Shown in pieces: positions 1 through 7,601 of a stretch of DNA of 17,056 nucleotides (its first letter is position 1; every line of letters begins with the position of its first letter). This DNA is from CAZSSM01 sp964609385. GTDB taxonomy: Bacteria > Planctomycetota > Planctomycetia > Isosphaerales > Isosphaeraceae. Both the position numbers and the translations under genes were made by a program. A model generated the notes under the pieces. That model had not been told where the DNA came from. It searched no databases and worked only from the letters and a program-made list of their open reading frames with translations. The DNA lies in assembly GCA_964609385.1 (NCBI GenBank), contig CAZSSM010000118.1, positions 1 to 17,056 on the forward strand, given 5' to 3'.

Positions 1-1
1 G

Positions 2-367
2 CTCCAACGCGTCATTCGTTACGAGCTGGCCCTGCTCCGCGAGTTGGGGCAGCTGCCGTCGCTGGAGCTTTGTGTCGGCTGCAATGCGCCAGTGAAGGAC
101 CTCGACGAAGCGTCCGACGGCGAGGTCAGCTTCGGTTTGAGGGCCGGCGGTGTACTCTGCCCGAGCTGCCGGACCGGGATCGCTCATGTGAGCCGACTCA
201 ACGGTCGGACGCTGCACGCGCTGAGGCTGCTCGCCTCGCCGGGCCGCGCCTGGCGCGACTGGCCGATGGGCGCGGCCGACCGCCGCGCCGCGCGTCAGAC
301 AATGAACGCGTTCATCAGCCACCTAATCGGCCATCCCCCCCGCCTTCTGACCTATCTGGGAGCTTGA
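2..367 (+). CDS. recO: DNA repair protein RecO, C-terminal part (5' end outside window)
   Basis: The frame is open from the window edge and codes about 121 residues before a TGA stop. It begins with a helix containing RYELALLRELGQLP, followed by two Cys pairs, LCVGC and LCPSC, about 30 residues apart. This is the arrangement of the zinc finger in the C-terminal domain of many RecO proteins. The rest (LNGRTLHALRLL, then a final helix and HPPRLLTYL) fits the helical RecO C-terminus. RecO works with RecR and RecF to load RecA onto SSB-coated single-stranded DNA in gap repair. The N-terminal OB fold lies outside the window, so completeness cannot be judged. The next gene starts 2 bases after the stop, which suggests co-transcription. 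The family call rests on the Cys pattern and the preceding RYELALLRELG helix. Confidence 0.87.
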   Translation, partial: LQRVIRYELALLRELGQLPSLELCVGCNAPVKDLDEASDGEVSFGLRAGGVLCPSCRTGIAHVSRLNGRTLHALRLLASPGRAWRDWPMGAADRRAARQTMNAFISHLIGHPPRLLTYLGA

Positions 368-369
368 GC

Positions 370-1794
370 ATGGATCGCCCAAGCCTCGACGCCACCGACC
401 CGTCGGCGCCTGCCCTCTCGGTTCACCGCAGAGGCCGATACCCCATCCGCCTGGTCCGGGGGATCGTTTTGCTGATCGCTGGGATCATGGCCGTCGGAAT
501 GACCGGTTGCCGATCGCTCTACTCGGATTGGATTGCGACCCGCGACCGAACCTTGACACCGCCGCCGACCCGAGCCGAAGCTTCACCCGAAACCGACTCA
601 GAGGTCCTGGCCGCCTCAACACTTCAGAAACGCTGGCTGAGCCCGCACCCGACCTCCGGCATCGACACCAAGGAGCCCGGCCCATTGGCTCGGCTCTTCG
701 GCGCGACTCGTCCCGATCCGGAGGATCCCGAGGCCCGTCGCGACCTGGAGCGTGCCGAGTCGGCCTATCGATCCGGCAAACTCGACGCGGCGCGTCCGAT
801 CCTAAAACGCCTGGCGGACCGTTTTCGCGGCACAGCTATTGGCGAACGCTCACGATACCTGCTGGCCGAGACCCAACTGCGTCGCGGCGACCTAGTCGCT
901 GCCAACGACCACTACGAGGCCCTCGTCCTGGACTACCCGACCTCGGTCTATCTGGACGAGGCCGTGCGCCGCGAATATCAGATCGCCGATGTCTGGCTCC
1001 GGACTGTCCAGCCCAAGAACCTTGAGGAGTTGCTGCCTTACAAGGCGCCTCAACCAGAAATCGAGCTGTTGCCTTCGATCAGCGACGGCCCCCGTACCCG
1101 TGCGACCGGTCTGCTGCCTCCAATCGACGCGGGGGGCCACGCCGAGCGCGTCTTCGAGCACGTCCGACACCACGACCCGTTGGGACCGTTGGCCGATGAT
1201 GCGGTCTTCCGGATCGCCGAGTTCCACTATGGGCGTCGCGACTTTCAGACTGCCGCCTACTACTACAACCAGCTCTTGGAGCTGCATCCCAAGAGCGACC
1301 TGGCTCATGCCGCCCAAGTCGGGTTCGTCGACTCGCAGGTGCGGGACTACCGGGGCGCGCCTTACGATCGCTCGGGGATCGACCGAGCCCGCGAGATGAT
1401 CCGACGAAACCGCGTCCTGTTCCCCGAGCGTCTCGTCAGCGCCGACCGACTCCAGGAGACCGAGTCCTGGATTAACGACCAGCAGGCCGAGCGGACCTAC
1501 GCGATCGGCCAGTTCTATCAAGGGATCGGCAAGGTAACCTCGGCTGAGTACTACTTTGCCAAGGTCCCCCGGTTCTGGCCTGACTCGCCCTACGCCCCCA
1601 AGGCCCGCGAACAGCTCCGCACCCTAGCTCACCTGCCGCGCAACGAGCCGTCGCTGCCCTCGAAGATCGAGACCCTGCCTGGAGCGGGCCTGCAACCGTT
1701 CCAGGACTCGACCGGACCGGGCCTCAACGGCGATTCGGCCATGTCGCGAGGACTGCCCATGATGCCCGGCGTCGGCATGGGGGGATTGCCCTGA
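370..1794 (+). CDS. BamD-like tetratricopeptide outer-membrane lipoprotein
   Basis: This 474-residue protein starts at the ATG two bases after the recO stop. The same frame stays open upstream inside recO, but a start there would give a nonsensical Arg-rich leader. Residues 28-46 form a hydrophobic segment ending in MTGC, with Cys47 as the likely lipidated residue. A Pro/Ser-rich linker follows. Residues about 125-210 contain TPR-like helices (AESAYRSGKLDAARPIL, LAETQLRRGDLVAANDHYEAL) of the BamD/YfiO type. Further TPR-like helices occur at about 260-320 and 372-420, so the protein is nearly twice the length of E. coli BamD. The tail is Met/Gly-rich. BamD works with BamA to insert beta-barrel proteins in the outer membrane. 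Adjacent lptE supports an envelope role. A generic TPR lipoprotein is the alternative, so no symbol is given. Confidence 0.72.
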   Translation: MDRPSLDATDPSAPALSVHRRGRYPIRLVRGIVLLIAGIMAVGMTGCRSLYSDWIATRDRTLTPPPTRAEASPETDSEVLAASTLQKRWLSPHPTSGIDTKEPGPLARLFGATRPDPEDPEARRDLERAESAYRSGKLDAARPILKRLADRFRGTAIGERSRYLLAETQLRRGDLVAANDHYEALVLDYPTSVYLDEAVRREYQIADVWLRTVQPKNLEELLPYKAPQPEIELLPSISDGPRTRATGLLPPIDAGGHAERVFEHVRHHDPLGPLADDAVFRIAEFHYGRRDFQTAAYYYNQLLELHPKSDLAHAAQVGFVDSQVRDYRGAPYDRSGIDRAREMIRRNRVLFPERLVSADRLQETESWINDQQAERTYAIGQFYQGIGKVTSAEYYFAKVPRFWPDSPYAPKAREQLRTLAHLPRNEPSLPSKIETLPGAGLQPFQDSTGPGLNGDSAMSRGLPMMPGVGMGGLP

Positions 1795-1810
1795 TCGCCA
1801 ATGATGCCAG

Positions 1811-1846
1811 CGATGACCTACGACCAGTGCGTTCAGTTGGTCATCG
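1811..1846 (+). other. Stem-loop in the gap before lptE
   Basis: In the 140-base gap between the TPR lipoprotein gene and lptE, CGATGACC at 1811-1818 is perfectly complementary to GGTCATCG at 1839-1846, with a 20-base loop. A competing shorter pairing, GACCA with TGGTC, lies inside it. No T-run follows, so it is not a typical intrinsic terminator. It may be an mRNA processing or attenuation structure, or chance. Confidence 0.3.
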
Positions 1847-1921
1847 AATCGACAGGGTGTCCCTCGTCCGACCCGCGATCGCCTCAAACCCACTTCGCCA
1901 TTCCGGCGGGAGCATACGCTC

Positions 1922-1926
1922 AGGAG
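1922..1926 (+). promoter_or_regulatory. Ribosome binding site that fixes the lptE start
   Basis: AGGAG lies 8 bases before the ATG at 1935. The frame is open further upstream to 1827, but only this start has a good Shine-Dalgarno match and leaves a normal-length lipoprotein signal peptide. Confidence 0.6.
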
Positions 1927-1934
1927 TCGGTAGG

Positions 1935-2519
1935 ATGACCGAAACGGATCGCCCGCTTATGGCTCAGGTCCATCCCGCGCGTTGGATCGGGTTCGCCATC
2001 GGCCTGATCCTGGCCCTAGCAGGCTCGGGTTGTGGCTACACGCTCCGACCGCCTTACGACCAGACGGTCCGAACCGTCTATGTCCCGATCTTTCGATCCA
2101 GTTCCTTCTCGCGTGACTTGAACCTCCAGTTGACCGAGGCGGTCATCAAGGAGATCCAGGATCGGACCCCCTATCGTGTCGTCGGCCGCCCCCAGGGGGC
2201 CGACTCGACCTTGACCGGAGAGATCCAGTTCGTCCAGAAGGACGGGATCGTCCAGTCGCCGGAGAACCTTCCGCGCGGACTTCGAGGACGGATCGCTGTT
2301 CAGGTCCGCTGGGTCGACAACCGGGCCGGCGGCAGCAACCCGATCGGCTCGACAGTCATCGATGAGGCGGTCAACTTCTTCCCCGAGGTCGGCGAGACCC
2401 AGCAGCAAGCCTACCAGCGCGCCATCGAACGCCTCGCGCGGCAGATCGTCAACAACATGGAGCAGCCCTGGTTCAACAGCCGAGAGCTGGAGTCGGGCAC
2501 CGTCGCCAACCCGATCTGA
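1935..2519 (+). CDS. lptE: LPS assembly lipoprotein LptE
   Basis: This 194-residue protein has a short basic N-terminus, a hydrophobic stretch at about residues 18-30 and a lipobox LAGSGC, with Cys33 as the probable lipid attachment site. Mature CGYTLRPPY is followed by VRTVYVPIFRSSSFSRDLNLQLTEAVIKEI. This 'CGY-x-L ... V-x-VP-F-N/R-x-S ... L-x-E-A-x-x-x-E-I' layout is typical of the LptE family (PF04390). Strand-rich sequence with G-rich turns follows, then a C-terminal helix (QQQAYQRAIERLARQIVNNM). LptE plugs and stabilises the LptD barrel that delivers lipopolysaccharide to the outer leaflet. The length matches the family. Together with the upstream BamD-like gene it indicates a genuine outer membrane. 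Confidence in the family is high; lptD itself is not in the window. Confidence 0.88.
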   Translation: MTETDRPLMAQVHPARWIGFAIGLILALAGSGCGYTLRPPYDQTVRTVYVPIFRSSSFSRDLNLQLTEAVIKEIQDRTPYRVVGRPQGADSTLTGEIQFVQKDGIVQSPENLPRGLRGRIAVQVRWVDNRAGGSNPIGSTVIDEAVNFFPEVGETQQQAYQRAIERLARQIVNNMEQPWFNSRELESGTVANPI

Positions 2520-2569
2520 CCGCCATGCCCCTGGCCCCAGCGGACCTGATCCCCCCTTCGAGAGACCGC

Positions 2570-3418
2570 ATGAGACACCCCTGGATCCTGGACGACCGCG
2601 TCTTCGTCGCGCCCGATCAGATCGCCGTCATGGGCGTGGTCAACGTGACGCCCGACAGTTTTTCCGACGGTGGACGCTACCTCGATCTCGAGGCGGCCGT
2701 CGCGCACGCCCTGGACCTGGTCGGGCAGGGGGCCGACATCCTGGATGTCGGCGGGGAGTCGAGCCGACCGGGCGCCGCGACGGTCCCGGTCGCTGAGGAG
2801 ATCCACCGCGTCGTCCCGGTCGTCGAGGCGCTCTGCGACCGGACCAATCGGCCGATCTCGGTCGACACGACCAAGCCCGAGGTCGCCCGCGACGCGCTCC
2901 AGGCCGGAGCCCGGATCATCAACGACATCCGGGGCCTGGCCGACCCCCTAATGCGTCGCCTCCTGGCCGAGACGTACCCCAACGCGGGGATTGTGCTCAT
3001 GCATATGCAGGGCACACCCGAGACAATGCAGGACGACCCGACTTATGAGGACGTCCTCGACGAGGTCTGCCGATTTCTGGAAGGCCGCTTGACTCAGGCC
3101 GAGACCGATGGCATCGATCGTCGACGGATCGCGATCGACCCCGGCATCGGGTTTGGCAAGACCCTGGATCACAACCTTGCCCTGCTCCGCCACCTCGATC
3201 GCCTCAACGCGCTCGGCTGCGCGATCCTGGTCGGCACGTCGCGCAAGCGATTCCTGGGCGCCTTGACCGGCCGCGACGTCGAGGACCGCCTCATCGGCTC
3301 GGTCGTCTCCTCGCTGGCCGCCGCCGTCCGAGGCGCCGCGATCGTCCGCGTCCATGACGTCGGCCAGACCGTCGACGCCCTGACCGTCTGGAACTCGCTG
3401 CAACCGCGAGCCAATTGA
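2570..3418 (+). CDS. folP: Dihydropteroate synthase
   Basis: FolP condenses 6-hydroxymethyl-dihydropterin pyrophosphate with p-aminobenzoate to make dihydropteroate, a folate precursor; it is the sulfonamide target. All signature blocks of this TIM barrel are present: MGVVNVTPDSFSDGG (residues 21-35), DVGGESSRPGA (59-69), SVDTTKP (97-103), NDIRG (118-122), LMHMQGTP (143-150), DPGIGFGKT (190-198), GTSRKRFLG (222-230) and RVHDV (260-264). The chosen ATG at 2570 follows a GAGAG and leaves 20 residues before the first motif, giving 282 residues, the usual length. An in-frame ATG at 2525, 5 bases after lptE, would add 15 residues and cannot be excluded. The gene appears intact, and its placement suggests it is in the same transcript as lptE. 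Confidence 0.96.
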   Translation: MRHPWILDDRVFVAPDQIAVMGVVNVTPDSFSDGGRYLDLEAAVAHALDLVGQGADILDVGGESSRPGAATVPVAEEIHRVVPVVEALCDRTNRPISVDTTKPEVARDALQAGARIINDIRGLADPLMRRLLAETYPNAGIVLMHMQGTPETMQDDPTYEDVLDEVCRFLEGRLTQAETDGIDRRRIAIDPGIGFGKTLDHNLALLRHLDRLNALGCAILVGTSRKRFLGALTGRDVEDRLIGSVVSSLAAAVRGAAIVRVHDVGQTVDALTVWNSLQPRAN

Positions 3419-3443
3419 AATAAACGAACATTTTTGTTTTGAT
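3415..3443 (+). promoter_or_regulatory. Possible sigma-70-like promoter for proA
   Basis: In a conspicuously AT-rich island, TTGAAA (3415-3420, overlapping the folP stop codon) and TTTGAT (3438-3443) are separated by exactly 17 bases. They match the -35 and -10 consensus at 5 of 6 and 4 of 6 positions. The rest of the neighbourhood is strongly GC-rich, so the composition shift itself suggests a regulatory segment. No start site has been shown, and planctomycete promoters are poorly defined. Confidence 0.33.
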
Positions 3444-3463
3444 TGATTTTCAAGGGCGAACCG

Positions 3464-4774
3464 ATGAACACTTCGACCAACCGTCATGCCGATGACACGA
3501 TAACCGGACCCACCAATTCGGACCTGTCGGGCCTCTGCGACACCCTGGCCGACCGCGCCGTGGTCGCCTCGCGGGCCTTGGCTGTCGCCAACAGCGAGGT
3601 GAAGAACGCCTGGCTCCTCGATGCCGCGCGTCGGATCGAGGCGAGCGCAGAGGAGATCGTCGAGGCCAACCGCCGGGACCTCGAGGCCGCGCCGAGTTTC
3701 GGTCTGACCGAGGCACAGATCGACCGGCTCCGGACCAAGCCGGAGACGATCCGGACGATCACCACGGCGCTGATCGAGGTCGCCGCACTGCCCGACCCAG
3801 TCGGCGAGCGCGTGGAGGGCAGCCTGCGGCCCAACGGCCTGGAGGTCAGCCGGGTCCGCGTGCCGATCGGCGTCGTCTTCATGATCTACGAGAGTCGCCC
3901 CAACGTCACCGCCGACGCCGCCGCGCTCTGCCTCAAGAGCGGAAACGCCGTGATCCTCCGAGGCGGTAAGGAGGCCTTCCACACCAACACGGCCCTGCAC
4001 CGGATCCTGGTCGATCCCTTGGAAGAGCACGGCCTGCCGCGTGACGCGGTCCAATTGGTGCCGACCACCGACCGGCAGGCCGTCGGGCTCCTGCTCGGCA
4101 TGGGCGACCAGATCGACCTTGCCATTCCGCGCGGAGGTCCTTCGCTCATCCGCCGGGTCGCCGACGAGGCCACAATGCCCGTGCTCAAGCATTACGACGG
4201 CAATTGCCATCTCTATATTGACAAGCATGCCGACCCCGTGATGGCCGTCGCGATCGCGCAGAACGCTAAGCTTCAGCGCGTCGGAGTCTGCAATGCGATC
4301 GAGACGTTGCTGGTCCACAAGAACGTCGCCTCGACGATCCTGCCTCAAATCACCGACGAACTGATCGGCCAAGGTGCCGAGATTCGAGGAGACGCGGTCG
4401 CTTGCCAGCACGACAGACGCCTCGTACCGGCCACACCCGAGGACTGGGACACCGAGTTCCTCGCGCCGATCCTGGCTGTGGCGGTTGTCGACACGCTCGA
4501 CGGAGCGATCGCGCACATCGCGCGACACGGCTCAAGGCACACCGACGCGATTGTCACCGACGACCTGACCTCAGCGCGACGGTTCGTCGCGGCGGTCGAC
4601 TCGGCCTGCGTGCTGGTCAACGCCAGCACGCGGTTCAACGACGGCAACCAGCTCGGCCTGGGCGCCGAGATCGGTATCAGCACCGACAAGTTTCACGCCC
4701 GAGGCCCGTGCGGCCTCCGCGAGCTGACGACCGTCAAGTGGGTCGTCTACGGAGACGGTCACATCCGGACTTGA
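3464..4774 (+). CDS. proA: Glutamate-5-semialdehyde dehydrogenase (gamma-glutamyl phosphate reductase)
   Basis: ProA reduces gamma-glutamyl phosphate to glutamate-5-semialdehyde with NADPH, the second step of proline synthesis from glutamate. The 436-residue protein matches the family length. It shows VPIGVVFMIYESRPNVTADAA in the nucleotide-binding region (133-153), KSGNAVILRGGKEA (158-171), IPRGGPSLIRRV (221-232), the catalytic Cys276 in QRVGVCNAIETLLVH, and the C-terminal block FNDGNQLGLGAEIGIST ... RGPCGLRELT. The ATG at 3464 is preceded by AAGGGCG; an upstream TTG at 3443 lies too close to the putative promoter and was not used. An N-terminal tail of about 20 polar residues precedes the conserved fold. 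proB is not in the window. The gene ends 36 bases before a convergent gene, with no clear terminator hairpin between them. Confidence 0.97.
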   Translation: MNTSTNRHADDTITGPTNSDLSGLCDTLADRAVVASRALAVANSEVKNAWLLDAARRIEASAEEIVEANRRDLEAAPSFGLTEAQIDRLRTKPETIRTITTALIEVAALPDPVGERVEGSLRPNGLEVSRVRVPIGVVFMIYESRPNVTADAAALCLKSGNAVILRGGKEAFHTNTALHRILVDPLEEHGLPRDAVQLVPTTDRQAVGLLLGMGDQIDLAIPRGGPSLIRRVADEATMPVLKHYDGNCHLYIDKHADPVMAVAIAQNAKLQRVGVCNAIETLLVHKNVASTILPQITDELIGQGAEIRGDAVACQHDRRLVPATPEDWDTEFLAPILAVAVVDTLDGAIAHIARHGSRHTDAIVTDDLTSARRFVAAVDSACVLVNASTRFNDGNQLGLGAEIGISTDKFHARGPCGLRELTTVKWVVYGDGHIRT

Positions 4775-4810
4775 ACATCCATTTGCAAACAAACCCATCG
4801 ACCTCGAGGA

Positions 4811-5770
4811 TCAAAGCGAGGCGAACCAGTCGTAGCCACGCTCGGCCCAGTAGTCGCGGGGACGCTCGTCGGTGAAATGGATCAGGCCGATCCGCTTGAT
4901 GTTCTTGATCCCGTACTTGATCGGAATCACTAATCGGATCGGCGCACCGTGGCCGGGCGTCAACGGCCGACCGTTGAGTTCGTAGGCGAGGAGCGTCTGC
5001 GGGTGCAACGCGCTGGCAATATCGAGCCCCACGTAGTAAGTGCCGTCGGGCGTCTCCATCGCGACGTAGCGGGCCAGGTCGTCCGGCCCGGTCTCCTCGA
5101 AGGGCTTCCCGCTTCGCGTCGCCAAGCCGGTCATCCGGGCCAGGTCAATCAGTCGGACACCGGTCCAGGTCGCGATCGTGCTCCAACCCTCGACGCACTT
5201 AAACTCCGTCGTGTGCGTCACCGCGGGCAACGCTTTGATTTGATCGAGGTTGAGGAGTTTCGGCTGGGCTCCCTCGTTCGGCCCCTCGACGCGGAGCCTC
5301 CAGGCATCGACGTCGACCTCGGTGAATCGCCTGCGGCCGTCGACCACCTCGCTGATCCCATGACGGCCGTTGACTCGGAGTCGACGTGCCTTCGATGAGG
5401 GGAACTCGCGGGCGAGGTTCGATGGTCGGACGATCGGCTGCCAGAGCGACTCGTTGACCCGGAAAACCCGACGGAGCGGCCAGGAGGCGCGATCCTCCAT
5501 CGCCGAGCCGGGGATCGTCAATCCTTGGAACGACGTGTCGGTACTGGTTAGCCAGCGAAACCCCAGCACGCCGCCGACAATCGACGCCCCACCGATGAGG
5601 AACCCACGACGGGTTCGACGGGCTAACTCGCGACGGACCTCACGCTCGTTGGAACTAGGACTCGGTTGCGCTGTGGAAGTTGATTCCGCATTTGTGATCG
5701 TCGATGATTCTGAAGCCGGCTGGGAATTCTTGTCACGGGCTGCTGGTTTATGTTCGGGAGCATTGGTCAT
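4811..5770 (-). CDS. Tat-exported molybdopterin-dependent oxidoreductase (YedY/sulfite-oxidase fold)
   Basis: This 319-residue protein has a twin-arginine signal, TRRGFLIGG (about 53-61), followed by a hydrophobic stretch to about 71. It is therefore probably exported folded with its cofactor, and may stay anchored. The catalytic domain shows FKCVEGWS, with Cys192 as the expected molybdenum ligand. It then shows TWTGVRL, the strand-turn ETPDGTYYVGLD, and the hallmark GHGAPIRLVIPIKYGIKNIKRI (273-294). Together these place it in the oxidoreductase molybdopterin-binding family (PF00174) near MsrP/YedY. Substrate is unknown; MsrP repairs methionine sulfoxide, but that function should not be assumed. 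About 50 Ser/Thr/Glu-rich residues precede the RR motif, unusually long for a Tat n-region. The start is fixed by GGAGG 7 bases upstream and the ATGA overlap with the cytochrome gene. Confidence 0.88.
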   Translation of the reverse strand: MTNAPEHKPAARDKNSQPASESSTITNAESTSTAQPSPSSNEREVRRELARRTRRGFLIGGASIVGGVLGFRWLTSTDTSFQGLTIPGSAMEDRASWPLRRVFRVNESLWQPIVRPSNLAREFPSSKARRLRVNGRHGISEVVDGRRRFTEVDVDAWRLRVEGPNEGAQPKLLNLDQIKALPAVTHTTEFKCVEGWSTIATWTGVRLIDLARMTGLATRSGKPFEETGPDDLARYVAMETPDGTYYVGLDIASALHPQTLLAYELNGRPLTPGHGAPIRLVIPIKYGIKNIKRIGLIHFTDERPRDYWAERGYDWFASL

Positions 5771-6507
5771 GCGTGGGCCTCCGTCTTGACGGTCGTGATG
5801 GGCTTAGCTGACTCGATCGGCGCGGGTTCCCTGACCAACTCGACGCCGATGACCATCGAGCGGAAGTTGTTCCAGCCAGCGCGGATGACCTGACCGATGT
5901 GGATGATGAAGAATAGGACGTAGCCAACCGTCAACGCAAAGTGGAGCCAACGTGCCGTCTGGTAACCGCCTAGGACGTTGGTCAAAACCGCGAGTTGCTC
6001 GGGTTTGTAGATAGCCAGGCCAGTGACTAATGAGCCAAAACCCATCACGATGACACCGGTATAGGCGATCCTCTGGGCGTGATTGAACTTGCCCGGTGGC
6101 AACGGCTCCTTACGGATCCCAAGGTCGTGGAGCACGACCTGAAACGCCTCCCAAGGCGAACGCCAGGTCGGCACTAGCTCGCGCCAGGCGCCGCTGTAGA
6201 GGGTATAGCCAACGTAGAGGACCCCGTTGATCGCGAAGAGCCACATAAATGTGAAGTGCCAGGCCATGCCGATGAACAACTTGTGATCGAGGTCGGCACC
6301 GTCCCAGATCTTGCCCGGCAATTCGTAGAACCAGGTCGGGAAGAACTCAATGATCACGCGATCGCCAATCCGGATATCGTAGTCCACGCCACCTACGTCC
6401 TGTGCCCAATAGATCATGATTCCGCTCCAGATCATGATCAACAAGATCGGCGCATTCAACCAGTGGTAAATTCGAGTCCAGATTGAATGTTTCTGTTTCA
6501 AGTACAT
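5767..6507 (-). CDS. Membrane b-type cytochrome (cytochrome b561 / hydrogenase cytochrome b family)
   Basis: This 246-residue protein has four clear membrane helices at about 17-35, 82-104, 147-167 and 187-207. His residues sit where the two haems are normally held: H15 (YHWLNAP), H84 (AWHFTFMW), H189 (WLHFAL) and H203 (FIIHIGQV). NHAQRIAY before helix 3 also fits the family (PF01292). The protein probably carries electrons between the quinone pool and the periplasmic molybdoenzyme encoded next. The two genes overlap by ATGA, a strong sign of coupled translation and one complex. GAGG 7 bases before the ATG supports the start. The 116-base gap upstream could hold a promoter for this pair, although I could not identify convincing -35 and -10 boxes. 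The C-terminal 25 residues are a polar tail. Confidence 0.88.
   Translation of the reverse strand: MYLKQKHSIWTRIYHWLNAPILLIMIWSGIMIYWAQDVGGVDYDIRIGDRVIIEFFPTWFYELPGKIWDGADLDHKLFIGMAWHFTFMWLFAINGVLYVGYTLYSGAWRELVPTWRSPWEAFQVVLHDLGIRKEPLPPGKFNHAQRIAYTGVIVMGFGSLVTGLAIYKPEQLAVLTNVLGGYQTARWLHFALTVGYVLFFIIHIGQVIRAGWNNFRSMVIGVELVREPAPIESAKPITTVKTEAHA
5778..5782 (-). promoter_or_regulatory. Ribosome binding site for the molybdoenzyme gene, inside the cytochrome gene
   Basis: On the minus strand, GGAGG sits 7 bases before the ATG at 5770, within the last codons of the cytochrome gene. It fixes the start of the molybdoenzyme and therefore makes the long polar leader before its Tat motif genuine rather than an annotation error. 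Confidence 0.6.
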
Positions 6508-6623
6508 CGTTCAACCTCAATCGTTTGGCAATACATCACCGATCGGACTCCATCCGGCTCACGGACCCTTTGGAGGATCGCTCGTCGAGACATCGGCGAA
6601 CGACAACCGGTCACTATTGCGGA

Positions 6624-7601
6624 TTACGGCTCGGGTCTGAGGTCGTCCACCCGGTCGTCGATCTTACCGCGTTCATCCGGCTCCCGCTCGGAATTGAATC
6701 CAAGTAGGGCGTTGCCGATAACCCGTGCCATCTCCGCTGCGTGGGTATAGTGCAATTGGTGACCGGCTTCAGGGAACAAGCGTCCTCGGGACTTGAGAAG
6801 GCGATCCTGGAGGAGATGGTAGGACGTGACAGGCACCAGGGGGTCACAGGCACCATGGAGCAGAAAGACCTCCGGACGAATCGCATCAAGATGCATGCGG
6901 AGATCGAGCGAGCCGAGCAGGTCGAGTCGGTGAGCTAAGGCCGCGATCGGCGTCACGCAATTTTCAAGGGTGTAGGTCTCCCAAGCGCCGTTGTCCAAAC
7001 CTCGGAAGAAGTGGCGCTGAGTCCAATGGACGGCGATTCGATTCAAGGGGAGGTCGCCGACCCGACCGCGGAATCGGCGCCCGACCATCAAGGCGAGGCG
7101 CTCGACGGCCCTCAGCGGACGATGGGCAAAGCCCCCCTGGAGCGCCGCACGGTCGGCGTAGAGGAATGTCGTGTCTTGGATCTCAGCCTCGGCTAAGGCT
7201 CGGAGCACGACCGTCGAGCCGAAGGAGATCCCGACCAAATGGGCCGGCCCAAGGTTGCGAGCCCCGATTAGGGCGGGCAGGATCGCCCCGATCTGCTGAT
7301 GAGTGATGGCCCGAAGATCCAGATCTTGCCCGGGGTCTTGGCCGGGATAGTCGACGATGACGGTCTGGAACCGGGTGGCCCAGCGGTTCAGCAGGGCTGC
7401 TTGGGAACGATGTGAGGCGGCGATGCCGGGGCAGAGCAGGAGGGTCGGCCCCGCACCAAGGGCCCGATACGTGACCGGGAAGGCGGGGCCTTCCCAGACC
7501 TCAACGGTCGCCGAACGCTCGTAGGCGGCGATCTCCTCGGCGAACGAGGTAACAGGTTCCAGGCGAAACGGTTCCTCGCTGGTATTTGATGTGGCCGTCA
7601 T
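6624..7601 (-). CDS. Alpha/beta hydrolase of unknown substrate
   Basis: This 325-residue protein has the order of a classical alpha/beta hydrolase. An N-terminal cap segment is followed by GPTLLLCPGIAASHR (oxyanion region, about 51-65) and VIVDYPGQDPG (81-91). The nucleophile elbow is GISFGS, with Ser126. The acid region is LLHGACDPLVP, with Asp253, and the catalytic base region EAGHQLHYTH has His281 as the likely base. A helical lid lies between the elbow and the acid. The last 25 residues are charged and look disordered. The start codon overlaps the stop of the upstream MEMO gene by ATGA and has no clear Shine-Dalgarno sequence, so translation is probably coupled. That coupling hints that the two proteins act on related substrates. 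The sequence does not reveal whether it is an esterase, lipase or haloperoxidase-like enzyme. Confidence 0.85.
   Translation of the reverse strand: MTATSNTSEEPFRLEPVTSFAEEIAAYERSATVEVWEGPAFPVTYRALGAGPTLLLCPGIAASHRSQAALLNRWATRFQTVIVDYPGQDPGQDLDLRAITHQQIGAILPALIGARNLGPAHLVGISFGSTVVLRALAEAEIQDTTFLYADRAALQGGFAHRPLRAVERLALMVGRRFRGRVGDLPLNRIAVHWTQRHFFRGLDNGAWETYTLENCVTPIAALAHRLDLLGSLDLRMHLDAIRPEVFLLHGACDPLVPVTSYHLLQDRLLKSRGRLFPEAGHQLHYTHAAEMARVIGNALLGFNSEREPDERGKIDDRVDDLRPEP

Noticed and set aside
70..369. Upstream extension of the BamD-like frame inside recO
   Set aside because: The added 100 residues are Arg/Pro-rich, overlap recO in another frame, and would bury the lipoprotein signal in the interior of the protein.
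892..1521. 209-codon minus-strand frame within the BamD-like gene
   Set aside because: It is a mirror of the TPR gene with no motif or signal and no ribosome binding context. High GC explains the openness.
2948..4528. 526-codon open frame on the minus strand across folP and proA
   Set aside because: It is antisense to two well-conserved genes whose codon bias leaves the opposite frame open. Its translation is Asp/Val/Gly-rich with no recognisable domain.
4775..4810. Bidirectional terminator between proA and the convergent molybdoenzyme gene
   Set aside because: The 36-base gap has short A- and T-containing runs but no stem worth calling.
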